The position numbers and the translations under genes are program-made. Positions 9,382 to 19,119 of a stretch of DNA of 51,367 bases are shown here, piece by piece. The first letter of the stretch is position 1. Every line of letters begins with the position of its first letter. The notes under the pieces are model-generated. The model ran no database searches. It worked only from the letters and a program-made list of their open reading frames with translations, and was not told the origin of the DNA. Source of the stretch: Rhodococcus sp. 1168 (GTDB lineage: Bacteria; Actinomycetota; Actinomycetes; Mycobacteriales; Mycobacteriaceae); NCBI RefSeq assembly GCF_002091955.1, contig NZ_MKKY01000027.1, forward strand, positions 1-51,367, read 5' to 3'.

Positions 9382-9397
9382 ATGAACGCTTGTTCGA
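9382..9397. promoter_or_regulatory. LexA (SOS) box, divS-like proximal
   Basis: ATGAACGCTTGTTCGA contains GAAC-N4-GTTC, the core of the actinobacterial SOS box. It lies about 85 bases upstream of the DivS-like start, so LexA bound here would block that promoter. Confidence 0.7.
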
Positions 9398-9445
9398 AGT
9401 TCTATCACGCGAGTCGGACAATGTCAGCAGAAGTCGCGACACGGA

Positions 9446-9461
9446 TCGAACAGATGTTTGA
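9446..9461. promoter_or_regulatory. LexA (SOS) box, lexA proximal
   Basis: TCGAACAGATGTTTGA differs from the GAAC-N4-GTTC core by one base in the right half-site. It lies about 125 bases upstream of lexA and would serve autorepression. Nearby TCGAACAG at 9462-9469 is an extra half-site. Confidence 0.6.
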
Positions 9462-9584
9462 TCGAACAGGGAATTCGGGCTAGATTCGTGTCAGAAACCA
9501 CACGTCACATCCACACCACGCGTTCGGGCCGCTCGAGCACACGAAAAGGCCCGGCAGGGGAAGGCGATGCAGGAGGATGCACGA

Positions 9585-10445
9585 ATGAGAGAAGAGACCT
9601 CGTCAGGGTCACCGAAGTCCACGGGCAGGACGAGCGGGAAGACGAAGGCTACGGCAGTGAGCGCGAAGACGCGCGGAAAAGCCACCGCGCCGGCTGCCAA
9701 GCTCGCCGGAACCGCCAAGGTCGCCACACCCACCAAGGCGCCCTCAGTGCCTACGGCGAAGGCTTTCGAAGGTGAAGGCACCGACATCAATGCGGGCCTG
9801 ACCGAACGTCAACGCAAGGTTCTCGAGGTCATCAGAGCCTCGGTGACAGAGCGTGGTTACCCGCCGAGTATCCGGGAGATCGGGGATGCGGTCGGGTTGA
9901 CGTCGACCTCGTCGGTCGCTCATCAACTTCGAACGCTGGAGCGCAAAGGGTTCCTCCGACGTGACCCGAACCGCCCACGCGCAGTGGATGTCCGCGGGCT
10001 CGACGAGGTTCAGGCAGACCACGCGGCAGCCGTCGCCGACGGCTCGGCGCCGGCCGAGGATCAACTGCCGACTCCGACGTTCGTGCCGGTACTGGGACGA
10101 ATCGCCGCCGGCGGTCCGATTCTTGCCGAGCAGGCGGTCGAAGACGTATTCCCCCTCCCCCGCGAACTGGTCGGCCAGGGTTCCCTGTTCCTGCTGAGAG
10201 TCGTCGGCGAGTCCATGATCGAAGCCGCAATTTGCGATGGCGACTGGGTGGTGGTCCGACAGCAGAGTGTCGCCGACAACGGCGATATCGTCGCGGCCAT
10301 GATCGACGGCGAAGCCACGGTGAAAACGTTCAAGCGCACCAAGGGTGAGGTATGGCTGATGCCGCACAACCCCTTGTTCGAGCCGATCCCGGGCAATGAC
10401 GCAGCCATCCTCGGCAAGGTTGTCACGGTCATGCGCAAGCTCTGA
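9585..10445 (+). CDS. lexA: SOS repressor LexA
   Basis: 286 residues. After a Lys/Ala/Thr-rich extension of about 65 residues comes the winged-helix DNA-binding domain ([40 protein letters not shown]) and the S24 self-cleavage domain. The cleavage site is the Ala-Gly in GRIAAGGP, the nucleophile is the Ser in VVGESMIEA, and the general base is the Lys in [12 protein letters not shown] 9585 is chosen because AGGAGG at 9571-9576 has ideal spacing; an ATG at 9567 is possible. RecA-stimulated autocleavage induces SOS genes. A strong terminator follows. Confidence 0.95.
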   Translation: MREETSSGSPKSTGRTSGKTKATAVSAKTRGKATAPAAKLAGTAKVATPTKAPSVPTAKAFEGEGTDINAGLTERQRKVLEVIRASVTERGYPPSIREIGDAVGLTSTSSVAHQLRTLERKGFLRRDPNRPRAVDVRGLDEVQADHAAAVADGSAPAEDQLPTPTFVPVLGRIAAGGPILAEQAVEDVFPLPRELVGQGSLFLLRVVGESMIEAAICDGDWVVVRQQSVADNGDIVAAMIDGEATVKTFKRTKGEVWLMPHNPLFEPIPGNDAAILGKVVTVMRKL

Positions 10446-10461
10446 TCGGCGAGTTCGTTCA

Positions 10462-10502
10462 GCGAAGGGCCGCAACCCAACGTCGTGGTTGCGGCCCTTC
10501 GC
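10462..10502 (+). terminator. Strong hairpin after lexA
   Basis: GCGAAGGGCCGCAACC and its exact reverse complement form a 16-bp perfect stem with a 9-base loop, 16 bases after the lexA stop. There is no T-tract, as is common in actinobacteria. It lies between lexA and the convergent acyl-CoA dehydrogenase and could act in both directions. Confidence 0.8.
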
Positions 10503-10524
10503 TGTATCGGTCGGCAGATGAATA

Positions 10525-11667
10525 CTAGAGATTCAGTCCTCGCCCGATGATTTCCTTCATGATCTCGGTCGTTCCGCCGTAGATCGTCTGCACCCGAGAG
10601 TCCATGTATGCCTTGGCAATCGGGTATTCCCTCATGTATCCGTATCCGCCGTGCAGTTGCAGGCATCGGTCGATGAGACGCACCTGGTTCTCGGTGGTCC
10701 ACCACTTGGCCATAGCGGCTTCCTGCACTGTCAGCTTACCGTCGTTGAGCAGTTCGATGAATTTGTCGACCATGATTCGTGAGGCCGTCGTCTCGGTTGC
10801 CAACTCCGCCAGCACGAATCGTGTGTTCTGGAATTTGCCGATGGACTTACCGAATGCCTTGCGATCACGGCAGTACTGAATTGTCATGTCGAGCGCCGAC
10901 TCCATGGCGGCTGCTGCGACGACCGCAATGGACAGTCGTTCCTGAGGCAGGTTCTGCATCAGGTAGATGAAACCCATCCCCTCCTCACCGAGAAGGTTCG
11001 CGGCGGGCACACGGACGTCGGTGAAGCTCAGTTCAGCCGTGTCCTGCGCCTTCATCCCGATCTTGTCGAGATTGCGTCCACGTTCGAAACCAGGCATATC
11101 GCGCTCGACTACGAGCAAGCTGAATCCCTGCGCACCCTTGTCGGGGTCGGTGCAGGCTACGACGATGACGAGGTCGGCATTGATTCCGTTGGTGATGAAC
11201 GTCTTCGACCCGTTGAGGATCCATTCGTCACCATCACGAACGGCCTTGGTCTTGATCCCCTGCAGATCGCTACCGGTACCGGGCTCGGTCATCGCGATCG
11301 CGGTGATCAACTCACCGGAACTGAATCCAGGTAGCCAACGCTGCTTCTGTTCTTCGTTCGTCAGATTGATGAGATATGGCGCAACGACGTCATTGTGCAG
11401 CGTGAATCCGATTCCGCTGTAGCCGCCACGGGTGGTTTCTTCGGTGACGATGGCGTTGTAGCGGAAGTCCTTGACACCGCCACCGCCGTACTCCTCTGGC
11501 ACGTCGGTGCCGAGGAATCCCTGCTTTCCCGCTTCTACCCACACCCAACGATCGACGAGATTCTGCTCTTCCCACTTGGCGTGGTTCGGCGCAACATGCT
11601 GGTCGAGGAACTTGCGGTACGACTCGCGAAACATGTCGTGCTCGGAATCGAATATCGTGCGTTCCAC
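10525..11667 (-). CDS. Acyl-CoA dehydrogenase
   Basis: 380 residues from GTG 11667, chosen because AAGGAG lies eight bases upstream; the frame runs further up with no family match. Family signatures are ITAIAMTEPGTGSDLQGI (flavin/substrate loop), GSKTFITNG, and the C-terminal CLQLHGGYGYMREYPIAKAY and QTIYGGTTEIMKEIIGR. The Glu of GGTTEIM-type motifs is near the catalytic base position of this family. It oxidises acyl-CoA to enoyl-CoA with FAD. It stands alone here, so chain length and pathway cannot be inferred. Confidence 0.92.
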   Translation of the reverse strand: MERTIFDSEHDMFRESYRKFLDQHVAPNHAKWEEQNLVDRWVWVEAGKQGFLGTDVPEEYGGGGVKDFRYNAIVTEETTRGGYSGIGFTLHNDVVAPYLINLTNEEQKQRWLPGFSSGELITAIAMTEPGTGSDLQGIKTKAVRDGDEWILNGSKTFITNGINADLVIVVACTDPDKGAQGFSLLVVERDMPGFERGRNLDKIGMKAQDTAELSFTDVRVPAANLLGEEGMGFIYLMQNLPQERLSIAVVAAAAMESALDMTIQYCRDRKAFGKSIGKFQNTRFVLAELATETTASRIMVDKFIELLNDGKLTVQEAAMAKWWTTENQVRLIDRCLQLHGGYGYMREYPIAKAYMDSRVQTIYGGTTEIMKEIIGRGLNL

Positions 11668-11803
11668 TTCGGTCTCCTTCGAGTTGCCAACCGGCTGCAC
11701 AATTGTTCGCCGCCGGTGAACTGACGTCACTCGAGCCTACGACCGAGCTGGTCGCACGGTCGATGACCGAGCTGCGCGGAATCGGTGACCGAATACGTTT
11801 CCG

Positions 11804-13102
11804 CTATCGATGCTGTGTGCGAGAAAGGGCACGCAGAACGGGATATCCGACCAAGATGCCGACCGATCCCCAGGCGATACCGCCGAGCTCCACCGACCCG
11901 ACCTTCAGCGTCAGATCGCCGATACCGGCAACGATGGCAGCAGCAACGACAACGAGGTTGACGGGATCGGTGAAATCGACCTTGCTATCCGACCAGATCC
12001 GCACACCCAGCAACCCGATCAGTCCGTACAGGACGAGCGTCGCGCCACCGATGACTCCGTCAGGAACCGTGAACACCAGTGCGCCGAACTTGGGCGAGAA
12101 TGCGAGCACGACTGCCGTCACCGCGGCCACCCAGTACGCCGCGGTCGAATACACGCGCGTCGCCGCCATCACACCGATGTTCTCGGCGTAGGTGGTCGTG
12201 CCCGAGCCACCCGCAGCGCCTGCCAGCGTCGTCGCCAAGCCATCTGCGATGAGTGCATCTCCGGCGAGGTCGTCGAGCTGCTTACCGGTCATTGCCGATA
12301 CTGCTTTGACGTGCCCGACGTTCTCGGCCACGAGAACGATGACGACGGGTAGCGCGATGAGGACGACGGACAATTCGAATGTCGGTCCGCGGAATTCCGG
12401 AACACCGATCCATGCCGCAGCCCTCATCGCGTCGAGTTTGACGTCCGAGATCTGCCCTGACACAGCAGCGAAAACCCATCCGATGATGACACCGACAAGA
12501 ATTCCGAGGCGTCCGAGCAGTCCCGGGCCGGCGACGGTCACCAGCAGGATTGCCGCGAGAGTCACGGCAGCCACGAGCGGCTGCGCCTCGAACGACGACG
12601 TCGCTGCGGGAGCAAGGTTGAGTCCGATGAGAAGCACGACCGCACCTGTGACGACCGGGGGCATCACCGCTTCGATGAGCCGTCCGCCCGCGAACTTGAC
12701 GACCAAGCCGACGAGGGTCAGCACGACGCCCACGGACATGACGGCGCCGAGTTGCGCGGCGGGGCCGCTCGCCTGTGCCGCACTGAGTGGGGCGATGAAA
12801 GCGAACGAGGACCCGAGATAGCTGGGGATGCGTCCCCGGGTGATCACGAGGAACAGCGCGGTACCGATGCCCGAGAACAACAGGGTCGTGGTGACGGGAA
12901 ATCCGGTCACCGTGGGAACGAGCAACGTGGCGCCGAACATGGCGATGACGTGCTGCATACCGATACCCACGGTCCGCGGCCACGACAGGCGCTGGTCTGG
13001 CGCCACGACCGCCCCTGCCTCGACGTTCCTGCCGTTTCCGTGCAAGGTCCATCCGAATTGTCTTCTCACGGGTTCGAATCTTATGGCCTGCCGCACTGTC
13101 AC
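11804..13102 (-). CDS. NCS2-family nucleobase (uracil/xanthine) permease
   Basis: 432 residues with 12-14 hydrophobic segments. NCS2 hallmarks are GMQHVIAMFGATLLVP in the first segment and, near the middle, VLVAENVGHVKAVSAMTG with the substrate-contacting Glu. Later GGSGTTTYAENIGVMAATRV matches the uracil permease (UraA/PyrP) subgroup. It would bring in uracil or a related base by proton symport. Its start overlaps the stop of the PTS enzyme I gene by four bases, so it is likely co-transcribed downstream of ptsI. Confidence 0.88.
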   Translation of the reverse strand: MTVRQAIRFEPVRRQFGWTLHGNGRNVEAGAVVAPDQRLSWPRTVGIGMQHVIAMFGATLLVPTVTGFPVTTTLLFSGIGTALFLVITRGRIPSYLGSSFAFIAPLSAAQASGPAAQLGAVMSVGVVLTLVGLVVKFAGGRLIEAVMPPVVTGAVVLLIGLNLAPAATSSFEAQPLVAAVTLAAILLVTVAGPGLLGRLGILVGVIIGWVFAAVSGQISDVKLDAMRAAAWIGVPEFRGPTFELSVVLIALPVVIVLVAENVGHVKAVSAMTGKQLDDLAGDALIADGLATTLAGAAGGSGTTTYAENIGVMAATRVYSTAAYWVAAVTAVVLAFSPKFGALVFTVPDGVIGGATLVLYGLIGLLGVRIWSDSKVDFTDPVNLVVVAAAIVAGIGDLTLKVGSVELGGIAWGSVGILVGYPVLRALSRTQHR

Positions 13103-14829
13103 TCGTTCAGGATCGACGCCGCGGCCTCACGTGCCGCCGTGGCACTGTCGGTCTTCGACGCGGCCGCGGCCGCGCGACGGCACTGCTCCAGCGTGACCGT
13201 GGACAATTTTGCCCCTACGTGTGGGACTGCAGCCGACGCAGCGGACAGTGACGTGACACCCAGGCCCACCAGGACGCACGCCAGCAGTGGGTCGGCGGCG
13301 GCCTCTCCGCACACTCCCACCGGCTTGCCTGCTGCCGTACCGGCCTTCGCGGTGTGGGCGACCAGCGCAATGACCGCCGGCTGCCACGGATCGGTGAGTG
13401 AGGCGAGTTGGGAGGACATCCGATCGGCGGCCATGGTGTACTGCGCCAGATCGTTCGTTCCGATCGACAGAAACTCCACATGCTCGAGAATGTGCTCGGC
13501 GAGCAGCGCCGCGGCCGGGACCTCGATCATGACGCCCGGAGTCAAACCCCTTTCGCGGACGTCGGCGGCGAACGCGGCTGCTTCGGCCGCGGTAGCAATC
13601 ATGGGTGCCATCACCCAAGGACTCGAATTGGAGGCTGCGGCAGCGGCAGCGATCCCGTCGAGCTGACGATGAAGAATTCCTCTGTCCTGCTCGGCGATTC
13701 GGATGCCCCGAATACCAAGTGCGGGGTTGGCCTCGTCCGGATGATTGGCAAAACGCAGGGGCTTGTCCGATCCGGCGTCGAGCGTACGAACGACAACCTT
13801 GTGCCCGGCGAACGCATCGAGAACTTGACCGTAGATTTCGGCCTGCTCGTCGACGGTCGGTTCCGAGTCTCGATCCAGGAAGCACAGTTCGGTACGAAAG
13901 AGTCCGATCCCGCCGGCGGCAGTCTTCCTCGCTGCGCGAGCTCCCGCGCCGTCCTGAACGTTGGCAAGGATGTCGACTCGGTGGCCGTCGGCTGTGACTC
14001 CCGGTCCTGACCACTGGGACACCCGATCCAATTCGGCTCGAGCCGAGTCCACCGAAGTTTTTGCGAGAATCGCATCGGGCTCCAGCACGATGTCGCCGGT
14101 GATTCCGTTCACCAGAGCGGGAGCACCTTCGACTACGTCGTCGAGCCCCGTGACCGCCACGACGCACGGGATACCGAGCTGACGCGCAATGATCGCGGTG
14201 TGACTGGTCGGGCCACCCAGTGATGTGGCCAGTGCGAGAACCAGACGTGCATCGAGTCCCGCCGTGTCGGCGGGCGCCAAGTCGTCGGCAAAGAGGACAG
14301 AGGGCGTCTCGGGAGTCGGAACCCCAGGCTCGGGGATCCCCAGCATGTCGGCGATAACCCGGTCGCGGATGTCACGCAGGTCGGTTACGCGCTCGGCCAT
14401 CAGTCCACCGAGCTTGGTGAACATGGCGATGAACTGCTCTGTCGCGGCGACGGTTGCCGAGGTTGCGAGGGCGCCCTTCCCGATAAGTTTCTCGGCCGCA
14501 CCGATCCAGCCTCGGTCCTGGGCCATGGCCGCATTTGCCGAGAGCACTTCCGACGCCGCTCCGGTGGCCAGTTCCGCACGGGCAAGCAGTCTCGCTGAAA
14601 CATTCGCCGCGCTCGACCTGAAACGTTCGAGTTCGGTTCCTCGTCCTGCCTCGTCGACAACAGTCGTGTCGACCGGGACGTCCGGACGTTTTCCCGGGCG
14701 GATGACCGGGCCGTACCCGACACCCGGGACTACCGGCGTTCCATGCAGAACCGACGAGCCCGACAACGTCAGGGCGTCTCCTGCGGCCGTGACACCTTCT
14801 TGCGTATCGGCTCGAAGCGATCCCGTCAT
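13099..14829 (-). CDS. ptsI: Phosphoenolpyruvate-protein phosphotransferase (PTS enzyme I)
   Basis: 576 residues from ATG 14829, preceded by GAGGAGG. Enzyme I takes phosphate from PEP and passes it to HPr. The phospho-His is in GGPTSHTAIIARQLGIP; the PEP-binding barrel shows GIGLFRTELCFLDRD, ALGIRGIRI and IGTNDLAQYTMAADR. A late Cys (VGVCGEAAADP) is at the family position. Together with the divergent regulator, FruK, FruA and HPr it makes a complete fructose PTS, typical of actinobacteria. Confidence 0.95.
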   Translation of the reverse strand: MTGSLRADTQEGVTAAGDALTLSGSSVLHGTPVVPGVGYGPVIRPGKRPDVPVDTTVVDEAGRGTELERFRSSAANVSARLLARAELATGAASEVLSANAAMAQDRGWIGAAEKLIGKGALATSATVAATEQFIAMFTKLGGLMAERVTDLRDIRDRVIADMLGIPEPGVPTPETPSVLFADDLAPADTAGLDARLVLALATSLGGPTSHTAIIARQLGIPCVVAVTGLDDVVEGAPALVNGITGDIVLEPDAILAKTSVDSARAELDRVSQWSGPGVTADGHRVDILANVQDGAGARAARKTAAGGIGLFRTELCFLDRDSEPTVDEQAEIYGQVLDAFAGHKVVVRTLDAGSDKPLRFANHPDEANPALGIRGIRIAEQDRGILHRQLDGIAAAAAASNSSPWVMAPMIATAAEAAAFAADVRERGLTPGVMIEVPAAALLAEHILEHVEFLSIGTNDLAQYTMAADRMSSQLASLTDPWQPAVIALVAHTAKAGTAAGKPVGVCGEAAADPLLACVLVGLGVTSLSAASAAVPHVGAKLSTVTLEQCRRAAAAASKTDSATAAREAAASILNE

Positions 14830-14908
14830 GCGTCCTCCTCGGTTTCTGGAACAAGTGTGGTGCAACTCGTCGAACTGCCTCTTATGTGATCGAGATTACT
14901 CTTTTCTC

Positions 14909-14920
14909 TTGACATGTCAA
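14909..14920. promoter_or_regulatory. Palindrome in the divergent ptsI/fruR promoter region
   Basis: TTGACATGTCAA is a perfect 12-bp palindrome that also contains a -35-like TTGACA. It sits between the divergent ptsI and deoR-type regulator genes. It may be the operator of that regulator or a promoter element; the A-rich run just downstream (AAACAACATAAACCAACAAT) is another candidate binding region. Confidence 0.4.
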
Positions 14921-14973
14921 CACATACGGGCGTAAAACAACATAAACCAACAATAGTTCGGAGGGAGGCGCAG

Positions 14974-15741
14974 GTGTACGCAGAAGAGCGCCAGCAGGCA
15001 ATCGCCGAGGTGATCAGCAACCGCGGTCGAGTCTCCGTTGCAGACCTGTCGACCACGTACGGCGTGACGACCGAGACCGTTCGACGCGACCTTGCCGTCC
15101 TCGACCGCCTCGGTGTTGTCCGCAGAGTCCACGGTGGAGCAGTTCCGGCGTCGGCCTTGACTGCCGCCGAACCGGGCGTCGGCGAGCGTGAGTACACGAG
15201 GGCCGAGCAGAAGGATGCAATAGCGACTGCGGCTCTCGCCTACCTCCCTACCAACGGCGGTAGCGCCGTGTTCGATGCAGGAACCACTACCGGCCGGCTC
15301 GCTGCCCTCCTCAACAACGAGCGCGAGCTGACACTCATCACCAATTCGATTCCCATAGCTGCTCGTGTCGCACCACTGTCGGGGGTAAGTCTCCGCATCC
15401 TCGGCGGTCGAGTCCGCGGTACGACGCAGGCTGCCGTGGGTGAGGAAGCGTTGTCGGCGTTGGAATGGCTTCGAGTGGATGTGGCATTCATCGGGACCAA
15501 CGCACTGAGTGTCGGGCACGGATTGTCCACGCCCGACAGTGACGAGGCCGCTGTGAAACGAGCGATGGTGCGCACTGCCAACCATGTCGTCGTGCTGTCG
15601 GATTCATCCAAGATCGGCCGCGAACACCTCGTCAGCTTCGGCCGCCTGGACAGCATCGACGTTCTGATAACCGACGACGAGATCGACGAAACGGATCTGA
15701 AGAGTTTGACCGACAACGGAATCGAGGTCGTGATCGCATGA
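14974..15741 (+). CDS. fruR: DeoR-family regulator of the fructose PTS
   Basis: 255 residues. The N-terminal DeoR helix-turn-helix (VADLSTTYGVTTETVRRDLA, then VVRRVHGGAV) is followed by the DeoRC sugar-phosphate sensing domain (FDAGTTTGRLA, LITNSIPIA, AFIGTNALSVGHGLSTPDSDEAAVK). GTG 14974 is chosen for the GGAGGGAGG just upstream; frames from earlier ATGs lack one. Its last bases overlap fruK (ATGA), so regulator and kinase are translationally coupled. It probably represses the cluster until a fructose phosphate binds. Confidence 0.88.
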   Translation: MYAEERQQAIAEVISNRGRVSVADLSTTYGVTTETVRRDLAVLDRLGVVRRVHGGAVPASALTAAEPGVGEREYTRAEQKDAIATAALAYLPTNGGSAVFDAGTTTGRLAALLNNERELTLITNSIPIAARVAPLSGVSLRILGGRVRGTTQAAVGEEALSALEWLRVDVAFIGTNALSVGHGLSTPDSDEAAVKRAMVRTANHVVVLSDSSKIGREHLVSFGRLDSIDVLITDDEIDETDLKSLTDNGIEVVIA

Positions 15742-16760
15742 TCGTCACACTGACAGCCAATCCGAGCATCGACCGGACAGTCGTGCTCGACTCCGAGCTC
15801 GTCCGCGGCGGGGTGTATCGAGCGCGGGCATCGGTCAGCGATCCAGGCGGAAAGGGCGTCAACGTGGCCCGGGTCCTGACCTCGTCCGGAGTTCAGGCAA
15901 TGGCCGTTCTACCTGCAGCGTCGACGGATCCGCTCCTCGCTGCGTTGGAGACGAAAGGCGTCCGCTACTGCGCTGTACCGACGAGCGGACAGGCACGAAC
16001 CAACATCACCATCAGCGAACCTGGTGGGACAACGACGAAGATCAACGAACCCGGAGCAACTCTGACCGTAAGCACCCGGCAGCAATTGTTCGATGCCGTT
16101 CTCGATCTGGGCCAGGACGCCGCATGGGTCGTTCTATCTGGATCGCTCCCGCCCGGCATCCCCACAGACTGGTACGCGAGCATCGTGCAGGCGCTACGCG
16201 ATACACCGTCGAAAGTAGCCGTCGATACGTCCGACGCGCCGCTCCTCGCGCTCGCTGCTTCGTTTCCCAGTTCGGCTCCGGACCTGGTGAAGCCGAACTC
16301 CGAGGAGCTGGCTCAACTCACCGGAGCGAATGCCGAAGAGTTGGAACGCGCTGCGGCGGCGGGCAATCCGACGGCCACGGTCGCCGCCTGCCGAGTGCTC
16401 CTCGAACGGGGAGTCGGCGCGGTGCTCGCGACGCTCGGCAGCGCCGGAGCGGTACTCGTTTCCGCCGAGGGCGCATGGTTCGCGACACCACCTCGGATCG
16501 ACGCCCTCAGTACCGTGGGGGCGGGCGATTCCTCGCTCGCCGGCTACATCCTGGCCGATATCGAACGCTGCTCGGGTGCGGACAAGCTCCGCCGAGCCGT
16601 TGCCTACGGCACAGCGGCTACCGCTCTGCCCGGCACGACGTTGCCGACACCCGAGCAAGCTCGCCCCGAATCGGTCACGGTACGGGCGTTCGATTCACCG
16701 CCGAGCAGCTCGACTATCCCCCCGACGTCATCCCCCACCCGCTCGTCGATACCCTCCTAG
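15738..16760 (+). CDS. fruK: 1-phosphofructokinase
   Basis: A PfkB-family sugar kinase of 340 residues that phosphorylates fructose-1-phosphate from the PTS to fructose-1,6-bisphosphate. Visible are LTANPSIDRTV at the N-terminus, the sugar-binding GGKGVNVARVL, and the C-terminal PfkB signature VGAGDSSLAGYI with the catalytic Asp. The last ~20 residues are Ser/Pro-rich and not part of the fold. Located between its regulator and the fructose transporter. Confidence 0.93.
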   Translation: MIVTLTANPSIDRTVVLDSELVRGGVYRARASVSDPGGKGVNVARVLTSSGVQAMAVLPAASTDPLLAALETKGVRYCAVPTSGQARTNITISEPGGTTTKINEPGATLTVSTRQQLFDAVLDLGQDAAWVVLSGSLPPGIPTDWYASIVQALRDTPSKVAVDTSDAPLLALAASFPSSAPDLVKPNSEELAQLTGANAEELERAAAAGNPTATVAACRVLLERGVGAVLATLGSAGAVLVSAEGAWFATPPRIDALSTVGAGDSSLAGYILADIERCSGADKLRRAVAYGTAATALPGTTLPTPEQARPESVTVRAFDSPPSSSTIPPTSSPTRSSIPS

Positions 16761-16770
16761 GAGCGAAGTC

Positions 16771-18813
16771 ATGTCTACACCAACAAGCGATCCCGCGATC
16801 ATCGCGGAGGAGCTCATCCTCCTCGATGCCGATCTCGGTGCCTCCAAAGATGCTGTCATCGAACGACTCTCGGAGTTACTTGCCGCAGCCGGTCGTGCCA
16901 CGGATGCGGCCCCGCTCCGCGAAGCCGCCCTGGCTCGCGAGGCTCAGTCCGCTACCGGCCTACCCGGCGGGATCGCCATCCCACACTGCCGGGCAGAGGC
17001 AGTCACCTCGGCATCCCTCGGTTTCGCACGGCTCGATCCCAAGGTCGACTTCGGAGCGCCCGACGGTCCTGCAGACCTGGTGTTCCTGATCGCCGCCCCC
17101 GCGGGTGCCGGCTCAGCGCATATGAAGCTGCTCTCCAGTCTGGCTCGCGCCCTGGTCAAGCCAGAGTTCGTCACCTCACTTCGGGACGCCCCTACGCCGG
17201 CCGACATCGTCGCGCTGGTAGACGGCGTCATCAACCCGGCGGCAAAGGCCCCTGCAAAGACCCCCGCGAAGGCTGCGGCAACTTCCGCTCCAGAAGCCTC
17301 GACGCCAGCGGCCACTCCTACTTCCAAGCACATCGTGGCGGTGACGGCATGCCCCACCGGAATTGCCCACACTTACATGGCTGCTGACTCTCTCGTCGCC
17401 GCCGGTGAGCGCGCTGGAGTCACCGTGCATGTGGAGACGCAGGGATCGAGCGGTAGCACTCCCCTCGATCCGGTTCTGATCGAGGGCGCCGAGGCCGTCA
17501 TCTTCGCCACCGATGTCGGCGTCAAGGGCAAAGAACGATTCGCGGGCAAGCCCGTCGTATCCTCGGGTGTCAAGCGCGCGATCAACGAACCCGATGTCAT
17601 GGTGACCGAGGCATTGCGCGCCGCCGAAAATCCCGATTCCGCACGTGTTTCCGGAACCGCCGCAGCAGCAGGATCGGCCAGCACAGGCGCCGGAGAACTG
17701 GGCTGGGGCACGCGCATCCGGCAGATCCTCTTGACCGGCGTCAGCTACATGATTCCGTTCGTCGCGGCGGGTGGACTGCTGATCGCACTCGGCTTCCTGC
17801 TGGGTGGATACGAGATCAAGGACGTCGCCGAGGACATCGTCGTCAACAACTCCCTCACCTCACTCCCCACCGGTGGGCTGACCGCTTACCTCGGCGCAGT
17901 GCTGTTCCAGATCGGCGCGTTGTCGTTCAGCTTTCTGGTACCTGCACTCGCCGGCTACATCTCGTATGCCATCGCCGACAGACCCGGCCTCGCGCCGGGC
18001 TTCACGGCAGGTGCTGTCGCCGTGCTCGTCGGTGCGGGCTTCATCGGTGGTCTCGTCGGCGGTCTGATCGCAGGCTTCGTCGCACTGTGGATCAGCAGGT
18101 GGAAGATCCCGACGGTTCTCCGCGGACTCATGCCCGTCGTCATCATTCCGCTGTTTGCCACGTTGATCGTCGGCGCCATCATGTTCCTCGTGCTCGGCAA
18201 GCCGCTGGCCGCCATCACGAGCGGACTGACCAACTGGCTCAACGGTCTGACCGGCAGCTCGATCATCATCCTCGGCATCATCCTCGGACTCATGATGTGC
18301 TTCGACCTAGGCGGACCGGTCAACAAAGCCGCTTACGCGTTCGCCACCGCAGGTCTGTCCGTCACCGACACAGCGTCGCTTCGCATCATGGCCGCAGTGA
18401 TGGCGGCAGGAATGGTTCCCCCTCTTGCTCTTGCCCTGGCGTCGGCTGTCCGCCCCAAGATCTTCACCGAGGCAGAACGCGAAAACGGTAAGGCTGCATG
18501 GTTCCTCGGTGCTGCATTCATCTCCGAGGGCGCCATTCCGTTTGCCGCAGCAGACCCGCTGCGCGTCATCCCGTCGATGATGGCAGGTGGAGCGGTCACC
18601 GGCGCATTGGTCATGGCAATGGACGTGACGCTCAGTGCGCCACACGGTGGAATCTTCGTATTCTTCGCCGTCGGCGGAATCCTGTGGTTCCTTCTCGCCC
18701 TGGCGGCAGGCACGATCGTCTCGGCAGTGCTGGTCATCGCAGCGAAGCAGTTCGTCAAGGGCAAGAACTCGCCAACCGAAGCAGAACTCGACCCCGATCT
18801 CGTCACAGCCTGA
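16771..18813 (+). CDS. fruA: Fructose-specific PTS enzyme IIABC
   Basis: 680 residues with all three domains. The IIA domain (about 1-150) has its phospho-His in GIAIPHCRAE; an Ala/Pro/Lys-rich linker follows; the IIB domain (about 185-285) has its phospho-Cys in TACPTGIAHTYMA; the IIC membrane domain (about 310-660) has eight to ten segments including ILLTGVSYMIPFVAAGGLL and the conserved DLGGPVNKAAYAF. ATG 16771 follows TAGGAG. It imports fructose as fructose-1-phosphate at the inner membrane. Confidence 0.95.
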   Translation: MSTPTSDPAIIAEELILLDADLGASKDAVIERLSELLAAAGRATDAAPLREAALAREAQSATGLPGGIAIPHCRAEAVTSASLGFARLDPKVDFGAPDGPADLVFLIAAPAGAGSAHMKLLSSLARALVKPEFVTSLRDAPTPADIVALVDGVINPAAKAPAKTPAKAAATSAPEASTPAATPTSKHIVAVTACPTGIAHTYMAADSLVAAGERAGVTVHVETQGSSGSTPLDPVLIEGAEAVIFATDVGVKGKERFAGKPVVSSGVKRAINEPDVMVTEALRAAENPDSARVSGTAAAAGSASTGAGELGWGTRIRQILLTGVSYMIPFVAAGGLLIALGFLLGGYEIKDVAEDIVVNNSLTSLPTGGLTAYLGAVLFQIGALSFSFLVPALAGYISYAIADRPGLAPGFTAGAVAVLVGAGFIGGLVGGLIAGFVALWISRWKIPTVLRGLMPVVIIPLFATLIVGAIMFLVLGKPLAAITSGLTNWLNGLTGSSIIILGIILGLMMCFDLGGPVNKAAYAFATAGLSVTDTASLRIMAAVMAAGMVPPLALALASAVRPKIFTEAERENGKAAWFLGAAFISEGAIPFAAADPLRVIPSMMAGGAVTGALVMAMDVTLSAPHGGIFVFFAVGGILWFLLALAAGTIVSAVLVIAAKQFVKGKNSPTEAELDPDLVTA

Positions 18814-18849
18814 TCGCCCACCCTGCTACATACAACCAAGGAGCACATC

Positions 18850-19107
18850 ATGCCCAGCACCACAGTCGCCGTCGGATCGTCCATCGGCCTGCACGCGCGC
18901 CCCGCAGCCCTCATCGCCGACGCCGTCGCCGAAGCAGGAGTCGAGGTCACCCTCGCGGTGGAAGATCAGGAGCCGGTCGATGCCGGATCCGCGCTGATGA
19001 TCATGACACTCGGCGCCACCAAGGGGACCGAGGTCGTCGTCGAGAGCGAGGATCAGGCAACACTCGACAAGATCGTGGCGCTGGTCGCCGCCGATCTGGA
19101 CGCTTGA
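18850..19107 (+). CDS. ptsH: Phosphocarrier protein HPr
   Basis: 85 residues, the standard HPr length. The phospho-His is in GLHARPAALIA. The regulatory Ser-46 region (AGSALMIMTLGA) lacks a clear HPr-kinase motif, as in other actinobacteria. It carries phosphate from enzyme I to the IIA domain of FruA. It lies 36 bases after fruA, with AAGGAG upstream of the start, so it is the last gene of the operon. Confidence 0.95.
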   Translation: MPSTTVAVGSSIGLHARPAALIADAVAEAGVEVTLAVEDQEPVDAGSALMIMTLGATKGTEVVVESEDQATLDKIVALVAADLDA

Positions 19108-19119
19108 CGTCCCTCCGCG

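Noticed and set aside
13127..14167. 346-residue Arg-rich minus-strand frame within ptsI
   Set aside because: Same strand but another frame of enzyme I; Arg/Gly-rich composition typical of GC shadow frames.
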